64,000 bases of DNA. It comes from Leisingera aquimarina DSM 24565. GTDB lineage: Bacteria > Pseudomonadota > Alphaproteobacteria > Rhodobacterales > Rhodobacteraceae. A program made the translations under genes and the position numbers. Below are positions 32,030 to 40,371 of the stretch, in pieces (the stretch's first letter is position 1; the number at the start of each line of letters is the position of its first letter). The notes under the pieces are model-generated. The model did no database searches and was not told the DNA's origin. It worked only from the letters and a program-made list of their open reading frames with translations. The stretch is taken from assembly GCF_000473165.1 (NCBI RefSeq), contig NZ_KI421504.1:2875719-2939718 (forward strand). Reading direction: 5' to 3'.

Positions 32030-33100
32030 ATGCAAAACATACCGCACGCGTCCCTGCCTGGCTGGGTGCCGCTTGAGACATGCCGTTACCTTCAGCACAC
32101 AGAGGCGGGCCGCCCGATCCGGCAATTGGCCCGCAAGGCGGGGTGCCATCCTTCCACCATCCTGCGGCAGGTCAGACGGGTAGAGACCTTGCGGGATGAT
32201 CCGCTGATCGACGAAGTTCTGACTTACCTTGCCGGGCGTTACCAGGCAGCCCCCGGCAAATCCGGCACTGGCCTGGGCAAACCGGCCGGGCGCGGATTGA
32301 CTGCGGGGTTTGAACAGGAGGCGGCCAGTGTTCTGACCCTGCTCAGCCGCGGCGGTGCGGTTCTGGCTGCGGCCGAGGGCATGGAAATGGCCGTTGTCGT
32401 GCGCGAAGGCGCAGAGGCGGACGGGCAGAAGGTGGCGGTCTCCCGCCCCCTTGCCGGTGCTTTGGCTTTGACCGGCTGGATTTCCTGTGCCCGCCGAAGC
32501 CGGATCAGCCGTTATGCCATCACACCGGCCGGGCGCAGTGCCTTGAACCGGATCATTGCAGATCAGGAAAACCGGGCGCGAGCGCGTCTGGAGGGCGGCT
32601 TTGCCGAAGCCCAGACGCCGTTTCTGGCACCCGAGGACAGCGACAAATCCAGCTATGGCCGCAAGCCGCGCTACAGCAGTTCCGAAACGCCGCTGGAGAT
32701 GCTGGCCCGGCTGTCGGACAAGGGCGGCAATTCCTTTTTGACCCCAGGTATGATCAGCGCCGGTAAACGCCTGCGGGAGGATTTCGAGCTGGCCCAGATC
32801 AGCAGCCACCTGATGCAGGAAAAGCTGTATTTTACCCAGAGCAGCCAAGCGCTGCGCAGCAGCAGCCAGGAAGCCGGGGACGCGGCGCGCACGCGCATGA
32901 CAGAGGCGCTGCAGACGCTGGGCATGGGGCTGAGCGACATCGCTCTGCGCTGCTGCTGCCATCTGGAAGGGCTGGAAACCGCTGAACGCAATCTTGGCTG
33001 GCCGGCCCGATCGGGGAAGGTGGTGCTGCGTATCGCTCTGCAGCATTTGGCAGATTACTACGGCGAGACCAGCGCGCAGGAGGCTGAGCTGATCGGTTGA
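32030..33100 (+). CDS. GafA-like regulator (N-terminal HTH plus DUF6456)
   Basis: A 356-residue protein. Residues about 15-52 form a helix-turn-helix (RQLARKAGCHPSTILRQVRR). About 95-180 resembles a winged helix (ISRYAITPAGRSALNRI). About 220-345 is DUF6456 (PLEMLARLSDKGGNSFLTPG, then AGKRLREDFELAQ). Rhodobacter capsulatus GafA, the direct activator of gene transfer agent genes, has this DUF6456 architecture, and Caulobacter splits it as GafY and GafZ. An in-frame TGA lies six bases before the ATG, so the start is secure. No capsid genes are in the window. The orthology is inferred. Confidence 0.75.
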   Translation: MQNIPHASLPGWVPLETCRYLQHTEAGRPIRQLARKAGCHPSTILRQVRRVETLRDDPLIDEVLTYLAGRYQAAPGKSGTGLGKPAGRGLTAGFEQEAASVLTLLSRGGAVLAAAEGMEMAVVVREGAEADGQKVAVSRPLAGALALTGWISCARRSRISRYAITPAGRSALNRIIADQENRARARLEGGFAEAQTPFLAPEDSDKSSYGRKPRYSSSETPLEMLARLSDKGGNSFLTPGMISAGKRLREDFELAQISSHLMQEKLYFTQSSQALRSSSQEAGDAARTRMTEALQTLGMGLSDIALRCCCHLEGLETAERNLGWPARSGKVVLRIALQHLADYYGETSAQEAELIG

Positions 33101-33116
33101 CCGCACAGGCCCGGCA

Positions 33117-33149
33117 AACGAAAACGGGCCCGCATTTGGCGGACCCGTT
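33117..33149 (-). terminator. Intrinsic terminator of the peroxiredoxin gene
   Basis: On the minus strand AACGGG-TCCGCC pairs with GCGGGCCCGTT, followed by TTCGTTTG, 24 bases after the stop. Confidence 0.75.
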
Positions 33150-33172
33150 AAACTGCCTGAATTGGCAACGCC

Positions 33173-33721
33173 TTAGGCGGCGACTTCTGCCTTGGCTTCT
33201 TTCAGGTGCTTCAGCACGGTTTCGGGCGAAGACACGCCATAGGGATCATCGCCGTGGTTGTCGGACAGGCCCGGCTCTTCGAACCATGCTTCAACAACAC
33301 CGTTGTTGATGATGGCGGCATAACGCCAGGAGCGGTTGCCGAAGCCCAAGTTGTCCTTGGCGACCAGCATGCCCATCTTGCGGGTGAATTCGCCAGAGCC
33401 GTCGGGGATCACGTCCACGTTTGCCAGGTTCTGCGCTTCGGCCCATTTGTTCATCACAAAGCTGTCGTTCACCGACATGCAATAGATCGCGTCGATGCCT
33501 TCGGCCTGGAAGTCGGCAAAGCCGTTCTCAAAACCCGGCAGCTGGTAGGTCGAGCAGGTCGGGGTGAAGGCGCCGGGCAGCGAGAACAGCACAACGCGCT
33601 TGCCTGCAAAATAGTCAGCGGTGGTTTTGTCTTCCCAGCGGAAGGGGTTCGGGCCTTCGACCGCTTCGTCACGGACGCGGGTGTGGAAGGTCACGTCGGG
33701 CAGCTTAACGCCAGCTTTCAT
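33173..33721 (-). CDS. Prx5-type peroxiredoxin
   Basis: A 182-residue thiol peroxidase. Cys56 in LPGAFTPTCSTYQLPG is the peroxidatic residue, with the family threonine at 53. A second Cys is at 80 (YCMSV). It carries the Prx5 features SVNDSFVMNKWAEA and LGFGNRSWRYA. It reduces hydrogen peroxide and alkyl peroxides in the cytoplasm, probably with glutaredoxin or thioredoxin. Transcribed alone with its own terminator. Confidence 0.93.
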   Translation of the reverse strand: MKAGVKLPDVTFHTRVRDEAVEGPNPFRWEDKTTADYFAGKRVVLFSLPGAFTPTCSTYQLPGFENGFADFQAEGIDAIYCMSVNDSFVMNKWAEAQNLANVDVIPDGSGEFTRKMGMLVAKDNLGFGNRSWRYAAIINNGVVEAWFEEPGLSDNHGDDPYGVSSPETVLKHLKEAKAEVAA

Positions 33722-33893
33722 TTCGGAATGCTCCTGCAGGTGGATGTTCGTTCGGCGGGCAGGCTTAAAACGATTCTAAGCCGGTATCAACAAGTCCGTG
33801 AGCAAGATGTGAAGGTTCCGGACAAGACGCCGCAGATGCGCCGCCCGGACGCCAAAAGGCGGCACGCCGGGCGCGGGTTTTGCTGCCATCAGG

Positions 33894-34579
33894 TGTAAAA
33901 CTTCAGACCTGATCTGACGGACACCGCAGCATTCTGTGCTGAGAATGGGTTGCCGACTGTCCGATGGATCGGAAGCCATGATCGTCTTATCCCTGGCAAT
34001 ATGCAGCGTTTCGCGGAAGGACTGCATAGGCGTCTTGCCATAGCAGTATCTTCCCGAATGCGGCCGCTGCTCGTTGTATCTGGCCAGCCAGGCGTCCAGG
34101 CCCACCTGCAATTCCTCCACCGGCCGGTAGAGCTTCTTGCGGAAGGCGATGTCGCAGAACTCATCCTTGGTGGTCCGGTGGAAGCGCTCGCAGATCCCGT
34201 TCGCCCTGCAATCGATTTACTGGATCGATTGCCTTACGGTCTCACTCTGGGGGCTGTTCGCCTTGGTTCTCGTGTGGTCCACGTCCCCGGCCGCCAAGTA
34301 GAGCTGATAGGCATGGCTTCCGGCTTTGCCGCAATATTCGGTGCCGCGGCCCGTCAGGATGCGCAACAGGCTGATGCCGTGTCCGGCAAAGAAGGGGTAA
34401 CCCTGTCATTCAGCAGACCGGCGGCGGTGATCGCCGTTTTCCCGGTGTAGAGCTTACCGGCCGCCACCCGCGCATAGGTACCCCATCACCTTGCAGGCCT
34501 GCGAAACGCTGCCGAGCTGCTTCCCAAGCTCCAGCAGCCCCAGCTTCGGCTTGATGATCTTGTTCTGAATACTCGTCAT
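33894..34579 (-). pseudogene. IS481 transposase remnant
   Basis: Starting at the ATG at 34579 the frame gives MTSIQNKIIKPKLGLLELGK and VSQACKVMGY, then shifts. Later fragments are AAGKLYTGKTAITAAGLLN, LTGRGTEYCGKAGSHAYQL, DHTRTKANSPQ, NGICERFHRTTKDEFCDIAF and ARYNEQRPHSGRYCYGKTPM. Together they match the N-terminus and the last third of an IS481 transposase. The central part, including two of the catalytic acidic residues, is missing, and at least one stop and several frame changes are present. It cannot be active. Confidence 0.82.
34191..34248. repeat. Palindromic 42 bp insertion inside the transposase remnant
   Basis: Between the codons for NSPQ and ANGICERF, which adjoin in intact relatives as I remember them, there are about 42 extra bases. 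They contain the perfect inverted repeat GCAATCGAT (34208-34216) and ATCGATTGC (34224-34232). The insertion is a multiple of three but brings an in-frame TAA. Confidence 0.5.
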
Positions 34580-34665
34580 TGATCGGCACTCCTTGCTTGC
34601 GCTCCTGAAGAGCAGAAATGTCGGATCAAGTCGCGTGTTCTACACAAGAGGAGAGGTGCTCCCGG

Positions 34666-35580
34666 TCAGGCCGCCGCCTTCCTAATTGTCACTGTGGTGC
34701 CGCGCAGCTTGCGCTCGGCCGCCGTGGTAAGGTCATTGAACTTCTTCAATGTGGCCAGCAGCTTCTTCTTATCCTTTGAGTCGTTGATTATGCCGGGGAA
34801 CTTCTTTTTCACCGTTTGGTACTGGTCGTTGATTTTCTTCAGGTCCTTGAACTTCGCCGCTGCCGCCTTCAGATCCGGCGCCGCCGTCTTCAGGTCTTGC
34901 CCGGCCTTGTCGACCGCCGACACGCAATGGGAGTTGATCGCTTTCACCAGCGCTCCGACCCGATTGGTGTATTTCTTCAGGTTCCGGTCCACCAGCAGCT
35001 GCGGCAGCTCGGTTGCATCCAGCTTTTTGTCCTGAGAGTCATCGCTTTCCTTCAGGATCTTGGCCACGGTTTTCTGGAAGTTGGCGGCATAGAATTTCTG
35101 TGCGGCGTTCAGCTTGCCCTCATACTGAACCGCTTTCTTCACCTCAGCGGCTTCCTTGGCCAGCGCGCCCTGCAGCGCCTCGATGTCTTTTTTCGAGTCT
35201 GACGTCTTGGATCGCTTTTTCAGATCCTTGGTGATGTCGGCCAGCAGTTTGTCCAATTTGGCCAGATGCGCCTTGGCGTCGCCGCAAAAGCCCAGCATCG
35301 CATCCAGCTCTTCCTGATGAATGTCCACCGCCTTGTTCCAGGTGGTCAGACCGTCCTTGAAGCTCTTGTTCTTTTGCAGGTCGGCCATCTTCTTGGACTC
35401 GACCCCGTCCTTGCGCGCCTTGGCGAGGCTTTCGCGGAAGTAATCTTCGCCTTCCCAGGCGTTGCCCAAAGAAATGCCAACCCGTTTTCTGAGCTTATCG
35501 CCCTCAGCGGTGGTGTATGTCTTGGTGCCTGCAGCCAGTTTTTTGTGCTCTGCTTTGAACTTTTCCAGCTCCTTGGCCAT
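34666..35580 (-). CDS. Lysine-rich helical protein of unknown function
   Basis: A 304-residue protein with about 56 lysines by my count, mostly as KK or KKK within long heptad-like helices (for example FKDLKKINDQYQTVKKK). It has only two cysteines, no signal peptide and no membrane segment. The ATG at 35580 has AGGGAGGG upstream. I do not recognise a family; long coiled-coil structure is likely. It lies directly beside the IS481 remnant and is divergent from lipA, so horizontal arrival is possible. Base composition is slightly lower in GC than its neighbours because of the AAG/AAA codons. Confidence 0.75.
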   Translation of the reverse strand: MAKELEKFKAEHKKLAAGTKTYTTAEGDKLRKRVGISLGNAWEGEDYFRESLAKARKDGVESKKMADLQKNKSFKDGLTTWNKAVDIHQEELDAMLGFCGDAKAHLAKLDKLLADITKDLKKRSKTSDSKKDIEALQGALAKEAAEVKKAVQYEGKLNAAQKFYAANFQKTVAKILKESDDSQDKKLDATELPQLLVDRNLKKYTNRVGALVKAINSHCVSAVDKAGQDLKTAAPDLKAAAAKFKDLKKINDQYQTVKKKFPGIINDSKDKKKLLATLKKFNDLTTAAERKLRGTTVTIRKAAA

Positions 35581-35801
35581 GGGGCCCTCCCTGAACTTTT
35601 TAACGGCGCATTTCCTTTGCACAGCTAAACTATGTGTGCCTGGGCGGCGCTTTGGCAAAAGAAAACGGCATGGGTGCCAGTGTTTGACCCGTCTTTGAGC
35701 CATGACGAGGCAGCAAGGCAGGGTTGAAGATATGACCGTGCCAAGCCAAGCCTGCTATGTTAAACCCGCACAGAACGCCAAAGGCCGGAAGGGAAACCCA
35801 C

Positions 35802-36755
35802 GTGAGAGACCTAAAGATCCCGGAACAGCGCCACCCCGAAAAGGCGCATCGTCCCGACAACGCTCAGCCCAAAAAGCCAAGCTGGATCCGGGTCAAGGCG
35901 CCCGGCGGCAAAGGTTATGCCGACACGCATAAGATCATGCGCGACAACAAGCTGACCACGGTCTGCGAGGAAGCGGGCTGCCCCAACGTCGGCGAATGCT
36001 GGAGCCAGGGCCACGCCACCATGATGATCATGGGCGAGGTCTGCACCCGGGCCTGTTCTTTCTGCAACATCGCCACTGGCAAGCCGCCGGAAGCACTGGA
36101 TGTGTTTGAACCGGGACGCGTGGCGGATGCTGTGCAGAAACTGGGCCTGAACCACGTGGTGATCACCTCGGTCGATCGCGACGATATCGAGGACGGCGGG
36201 GCAGAGCATTTTGCCCAGACCATCCGGGCGGTGCGCCACCGCAGCCCGAAGACGACAATTGAAATCCTGACGCCGGATTTCCTGAAGTGCGCCCCCTCAG
36301 TGCTGGAGACCGTGGTCGAGGCGCGCCCCGACGTGTTCAACCACAATCTGGAAACCGTGCCGGGCCTTTACCCCGAAGTCCGCGCTGGTGCGCGCTACTT
36401 CCACTCCCTGCGCCTGCTTCAGCGGGTTAAGGAACTGGACCCGTCGATGTTCACCAAATCCGGCATCATGGTCGGCCTGGGCGAGGATGCACAGGCGGTG
36501 AAACAGGTGATGGATGACATGCGCGCTGCAGACATCGATTTCCTGACCATCGGCCAGTATCTGCAGCCGACGCCGAAACACCATGCGGTGGACCGCTTCG
36601 TGACGCCGGATGAATTCAAGACTTATGAGAAAGCCGCTTATGGCAAGGGGTTCCTGATGGTTTCGGCGACGCCGCTGACGCGGTCTTCCTACCATGCCGG
36701 TGATGATTTTGCCCGCCTGCGCGAGGCGCGCAACAAAAAGCTGGGGCTTGCATGA
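35802..36755 (+). CDS. lipA: Lipoyl synthase
   Basis: A radical SAM enzyme inserting two sulfurs into octanoyl groups on lipoate-dependent enzymes. With the GTG start at 35802 (AAGGGAAA upstream) it has 317 residues. The auxiliary cluster cysteines are Cys55, Cys60 and Cys66 (CEEAGC, GECW). The radical SAM cluster is Cys81, Cys85 and Cys88 (CTRACSFC). The closing [10 protein letters not shown] supplies the conserved RSSY. An ATG at 35757 is in frame but gives an atypical extension. It overlaps the M20 gene by four bases. Confidence 0.96.
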   Translation: MRDLKIPEQRHPEKAHRPDNAQPKKPSWIRVKAPGGKGYADTHKIMRDNKLTTVCEEAGCPNVGECWSQGHATMMIMGEVCTRACSFCNIATGKPPEALDVFEPGRVADAVQKLGLNHVVITSVDRDDIEDGGAEHFAQTIRAVRHRSPKTTIEILTPDFLKCAPSVLETVVEARPDVFNHNLETVPGLYPEVRAGARYFHSLRLLQRVKELDPSMFTKSGIMVGLGEDAQAVKQVMDDMRAADIDFLTIGQYLQPTPKHHAVDRFVTPDEFKTYEKAAYGKGFLMVSATPLTRSSYHAGDDFARLREARNKKLGLA

Positions 36756-37894
36756 CGCCCGAGCGTTTGGCGCGGCTCACCCGGCTGCGCCATGCACTGC
36801 ATCAGATCCCCGAAGTGTCGGGCGTCGAGGAAAAGACCGCCGCCATGGTGGCGGACTACCTGCGCCAATTTGAACCGGATCAGCTGCTGACCGGGCTGGG
36901 CGGCCACGGAATTGCCGCGGTTTACAATGGCAGGGCAGACGGACCCACCGTCCTGATCCGCTGCGAGCTGGACGGGCTGCCGATCGAGGAGCTTTCGGAT
37001 CAGCCTTACCGCTCCACCCATCAGGGCCGCGGCCATCTATGCGGTCATGACGGTCATATGACCATGGTTGCTGCCCTGGCAGAAGATCTCTCTGCCAGCC
37101 GCCCGGCCATGGGCCGCGCAGTGCTGCTGTTCCAACCGGCTGAAGAAACCGGCAAGGGTGCGCCTGCGGTCATCGCCGATCCCGCGTTTCAGCAGATCGC
37201 ACCGGACTATGCATTTTCTCTGCACAATCTGCCGGGCTTGCCAGTGGGGCAGGTGGCTTTGTCTGCAGGTTCCGCCAACTGCGCGTCGCGCGGAATGCGG
37301 ATCCGGCTGGTCGGCAAGACCTCCCATGCGGCGGCCCCCCAGGACGGGATTTCACCTGCCAATGCCATTGCGCAGCTTTTGTCAGGCTTTGCGGGCTTGG
37401 GTAGCGGCGCTGAACTGGGGCCGGAGTTTGCCCTGGTCACCCTGACTCATGCGCGGCTGGGCGAGGCCACTTTTGGCATTGCGCCCGGTTATGGCGAGGT
37501 TTGGGCCACGCTGCGCACCGTCACCGATGCCCGCATGGAGCAGTTGATTGCTGCTGCAACGGCGCATGTGGAACAGGCCTGCGCTGCAGCAGGGCTGACA
37601 TTTTCAATCGAATTTGATGACGTATTTGACGCCTGCACCAACCATCCTGAAGCGGTCGCCGTTCTGCGCGCGGCTGCCGCGGCGGCGGGGTGCCCGGCAC
37701 AGATGCAGGACGTGCCTCAACGCTGGTCCGAGGATTTCGGCCAGTTCGGCAAACAGGCGAAAGCGGCGATGTTCTGGCTCGGCTCCGGCGTGGATCAGCC
37801 GCAGCTGCACAATCCGGATTACGATTTCCCGGATCCGGCGATCCCGGTCGGGGCCGGGATTTTCCTGCACACGGTCAGAAGCCTGCTGGGCTGA
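36752..37894 (+). CDS. M20 family amidohydrolase
   Basis: A 380-residue zinc hydrolase of the hippurate/N-acyl amino acid hydrolase type. Metal-site motifs are [20 protein letters not shown] and [10 protein letters not shown]; the lid has [18 protein letters not shown]. The likely reaction is hydrolysis of an N-acyl amino acid or similar amide. Its start overlaps the lipA stop (ATGA), so it is co-translated with lipA, though no shared pathway is known to me. Confidence 0.88.
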   Translation: MTPERLARLTRLRHALHQIPEVSGVEEKTAAMVADYLRQFEPDQLLTGLGGHGIAAVYNGRADGPTVLIRCELDGLPIEELSDQPYRSTHQGRGHLCGHDGHMTMVAALAEDLSASRPAMGRAVLLFQPAEETGKGAPAVIADPAFQQIAPDYAFSLHNLPGLPVGQVALSAGSANCASRGMRIRLVGKTSHAAAPQDGISPANAIAQLLSGFAGLGSGAELGPEFALVTLTHARLGEATFGIAPGYGEVWATLRTVTDARMEQLIAAATAHVEQACAAAGLTFSIEFDDVFDACTNHPEAVAVLRAAAAAAGCPAQMQDVPQRWSEDFGQFGKQAKAAMFWLGSGVDQPQLHNPDYDFPDPAIPVGAGIFLHTVRSLLG

Positions 37895-37897
37895 GCG

Positions 37898-38227
37898 TTA
37901 CTTCAGCAGCGCGTCGACAACGGCAACCGCGCCGATAATGGCCAGGGTGTCTTTCACGACCTCATAGATTTTGCCGTTCTGACGCACGTACCGGTGACCG
38001 TCGCGCGGCGGATTTAGGCCCCAGCGATCGTAGTCTTTCACATAAATCCAGTCGCCGCCCTGGATATGGCCTTGCCTTGCCTGGCGGTTTTTCACCTGGC
38101 CGGGCGCATGATGGGCGGCACTGTTGTTATGGCCCGGCGCCTGTTTTTTCGGTCCTGCAAGGGTCGCGGCGGGGGCAAGGGCGAGGCTTGCTGCTGCAAT
38201 TGCGGCCACTATCGCGGTCTTTTGCAT
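37898..38227 (-). CDS. RcnB-like periplasmic protein
   Basis: A 109-residue protein with a signal peptide (MQKTAIVAAIAAASLALAPA, cleavage about residue 24). It has a His/Gln-rich linker and the RcnB-type block YVKDYDRWGLNPPRDGHRYV. A hydrophobic C-terminal stretch (TLAIIGAVAVVDALL) follows. E. coli RcnB affects nickel and cobalt homeostasis; the role here is unknown. It ends only three bases from the M20 stop (convergent). Confidence 0.78.
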   Translation of the reverse strand: MQKTAIVAAIAAASLALAPAATLAGPKKQAPGHNNSAAHHAPGQVKNRQARQGHIQGGDWIYVKDYDRWGLNPPRDGHRYVRQNGKIYEVVKDTLAIIGAVAVVDALLK

Positions 38228-38321
38228 TGCGGATTTCCTGTGATCACTGCTTTGGGTTCACAGATGATCAAGGCTGACAGAAAAGGCAAATCCGCTGCGC
38301 CGGAAAGCGCCGGCGGCGGGT

Positions 38322-38349
38322 GGAAACCGGCGGTCCGGCGCCGGTTTCC
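38322..38349. repeat. Perfect ten-base hairpin between hpt and the RcnB-like gene
   Basis: GGAAACCGGC (38322-38331) and GCCGGTTTCC (38340-38349) form a stem with an eight-base loop. It lacks a U-tract on either strand, so it is either a weak terminator for hpt or another structural element. The rest of this 254 bp gap shows no gene. Confidence 0.5.
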
Positions 38350-38481
38350 TTGCACACTTTGCCCGGGTGCGTTTTTCTGCGGATTGTGGCTTTGCTGCAT
38401 ATGCGGGCGCAATGAACCTGCTGGCGGTTGTGCAGGCCGCAGGAGTGCAAAACTCTTAGGGTGCGGCGGGCCGGAAGCGGA

Positions 38482-39027
38482 TCAGCCCTCGTCCGTGAAC
38501 CGCACCTTGCCAATGTGCGGCAGGTTCCGGTTGCGTTGCGCATAATCGATGCCATAGCCCACGACAAATTCGTCCGGGATTTCAAAACCCACCCAGTCAG
38601 AGCGGAAATCCACCTCGCGCCGCGACGGCTTGTCCAGCAGCGCAATCGATTTCAGCCGCGCCGGATTGCGGCTTTGCAGCAGATGGGTGACGTGATTCAG
38701 CGTGTGTCCGGTGTCGACGATATCCTCGACCACCAGCACGTCGCGCCCTTCAATAGCGCCGCGCAAGTCTTTGAGAATGCGCACTTCCCGGCTGCTTTCC
38801 ATTGCGTCACCGTAAGAGGATGCCTCCAGGAAATCGACCTCGATCGGCAGGTCCAGCTCGCGCACCAGGTCGGCGATGAACACGAAACTGCCGCGCAACA
38901 GGCCAACCACGACCAGCTTGTCGGTATTGCCGAACTCTGCCTGGATTTCCTCGCAAAGCTCCTCGATGCGTGCTGCAATGGCCTTGGCCGAGATCATCAC
39001 ATCAATGACATATGGACGCTGTGACAT
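38482..39027 (-). CDS. hpt: Hypoxanthine phosphoribosyltransferase
   Basis: A 181-residue purine salvage enzyme making IMP or GMP from free bases and PRPP. The PRPP loop is [14 protein letters not shown] and the base-binding region includes [17 protein letters not shown]. It is divergent from the RatA/Coq10-like gene with a 74 bp gap. Confidence 0.95.
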   Translation of the reverse strand: MSQRPYVIDVMISAKAIAARIEELCEEIQAEFGNTDKLVVVGLLRGSFVFIADLVRELDLPIEVDFLEASSYGDAMESSREVRILKDLRGAIEGRDVLVVEDIVDTGHTLNHVTHLLQSRNPARLKSIALLDKPSRREVDFRSDWVGFEIPDEFVVGYGIDYAQRNRNLPHIGKVRFTDEG

Positions 39028-39101
39028 GGCTGCCCCCTTGAATTTCCCGCGCGTTCATAGGACATGACGCGGCACAATTGTAGCAGAAAATCAGCAGGCC
39101 G

Positions 39102-39548
39102 ATGCCCACACACTCGGAAACCCGCCAGATGCCCTATTCGGCGCAGCAGATGTACAATCTGGTGGCCGACGTCGCGCAGTACCCGAAATTCTTGCCCTGG
39201 TGTGCCGCAGCCCGCATCCGCAGCCGCGCACCGATGGGCGAGGCTGAGGTGATGGAAGCGGATTTGGTGATCTCCTTCAAAGTGTTCCGGGAACGTTTTG
39301 GCAGCCGGGTGACGCTGTATCCGGGCGCGCGCAAGATCGATACCGAATATCTGGACGGACCGTTCCGACATATGAAATCCCACTGGGCCTTTGCCCCGCG
39401 CGAGGACGGATCTTGCGACGTGTCTTTCTTTGTCGATTTCGAATTTAGGAACGCGGTGCTGCAGGGCATCATCGGCGTGGTTTTCAACGAGGCGATGCAG
39501 CGCATCGTGCGCGCTTTTGAACGCCGGGCGGCGGAGCTCTACACCTGA
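39102..39548 (+). CDS. RatA/Coq10-type START-domain protein
   Basis: A 148-residue SRPBCC-fold protein with the family start YSAQQMYNLVADVAQYPKFLPWC, the LDGPFRHMKSHW strand and the C-terminal helix AMQRIVRAFERRA. Members are annotated as the RatA toxin or as Coq10-like ubiquinone-binding proteins. With no antitoxin gene alongside, a quinone-carrier role is more plausible than a toxin. I infer cytoplasmic or membrane-associated action. Confidence 0.85.
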   Translation: MPTHSETRQMPYSAQQMYNLVADVAQYPKFLPWCAAARIRSRAPMGEAEVMEADLVISFKVFRERFGSRVTLYPGARKIDTEYLDGPFRHMKSHWAFAPREDGSCDVSFFVDFEFRNAVLQGIIGVVFNEAMQRIVRAFERRAAELYT

Positions 39549-39644
39549 CACAGGCTTTGGCCGGAATTTTTTGGTTTGACCTGAGGCCCACTTGAAGTTG
39601 TGTCGACTCTGGTCTCAAGATCAATCAGGAAGGATTTCGGCGGG

Positions 39645-40286
39645 ATGGAACAGGATTTTTGGCAGGCGCGCTGGCGCGAGAACCGGATCGGCTTTCACGA
39701 AGGCGCGCCCAACACCCTGCTGACGCGGCATTTTGCGAATCTGGGCTTGCACGCCGGCCAGTCAGTTTTTGTGCCGCTTTGCGGTAAGGCGCTGGACCTG
39801 GACTGGCTGTGCACTCAAGGGTTGCGGGTGTCCGGGGTTGAATTCAATCAGGGCGCAGTTGAGGAGGTCTTTGGCCGGCAAGGGCTGGCGCCAGAATTGA
39901 CCCGGGAAGGAGACCTTACTCGGTTCCACGCGGGTGCGTTGACTCTTTTTGCGGGTGACTTCTTTGCACTGACCTCGGCGCATATTGGCCAGGTGGATGT
40001 GGTTTACGACCGGGCGGCATTGGTGGCGGTCAAGCCTGAGGATCGCGAGGCCTATGCTGCGCACATCAACAGGATTGCAGGCCCGGCACAACAATTTCTG
40101 GTCGGGTTTGACTATGATCAGTCTTTGATGCAGGGACCGCCGTTTTCGGTGCCAGGTGAGACCGTGCAGGTATTGTATCAGGAAACCCATTCAATCACGC
40201 TTGTCGAGGAACGCGCGGCAGACGGCCGGATCGGCGAGCGCTGCAATGCGCTGGAACAGGCCTGGCTGCTGAAACCGCTGGCTTAG
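39645..40286 (+). CDS. tpm: Thiopurine S-methyltransferase family protein
   Basis: A 213-residue class I methyltransferase. The TPMT signature WQARWRENRIGFHEG starts at residue 6; then come VFVPLCGKALDLDWL for SAM binding, GVEFNQGAVEEVF and YDRAALVAVKPEDR. Bacterial members methylate thiols and selenium or tellurium compounds; the natural substrate is not known. The ATG at 39645 gives the normal family length. Confidence 0.87.
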   Translation: MEQDFWQARWRENRIGFHEGAPNTLLTRHFANLGLHAGQSVFVPLCGKALDLDWLCTQGLRVSGVEFNQGAVEEVFGRQGLAPELTREGDLTRFHAGALTLFAGDFFALTSAHIGQVDVVYDRAALVAVKPEDREAYAAHINRIAGPAQQFLVGFDYDQSLMQGPPFSVPGETVQVLYQETHSITLVEERAADGRIGERCNALEQAWLLKPLA

Positions 40287-40296
40287 AACGCAAGAC

Positions 40297-40314
40297 GGGC
40301 CCCCGAAGGGACCC
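40297..40314 (-). terminator. Terminator hairpin between tpm and amt
   Basis: On the minus strand GGGTCCC-TTCG-GGGGCCC is followed by GTCTTGCGTTCT. It can serve amt and, less well, tpm on the other strand. Confidence 0.7.
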
Positions 40315-40371
40315 GCCCGGTGCGGAAATTGCACCGTCTGCCGTGAGTGGCGGCATACGTCACAGCCAGGG

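Larger units (their letters stand above)
33894..34644 (-). mobile_element. Decayed IS481-family insertion sequence
   Basis: The ends look like related terminal repeats: TGTAAAACTTCAGACCTGAT starting at 33894 and, on the other strand, TGTAGAACACGCGACTTGAT starting at 34644. The 751 bp between them is too short for a complete member (about 1.1-1.3 kb) and holds a fragmented transposase. No clear target duplication flanks it, which suggests age or rearrangement. It fills most of the gap between the peroxiredoxin gene and the lysine-rich gene. Confidence 0.75.

Noticed and set aside
33894-34644. An active IS481 element
   Set aside because: The transposase is internally deleted and frameshifted, and the element is much shorter than functional relatives.
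39102-39548. A RatA-RatB toxin-antitoxin pair
   Set aside because: No antitoxin-sized partner gene lies next to the START-domain protein, and the fold equally fits a Coq10-like quinone-binding protein.
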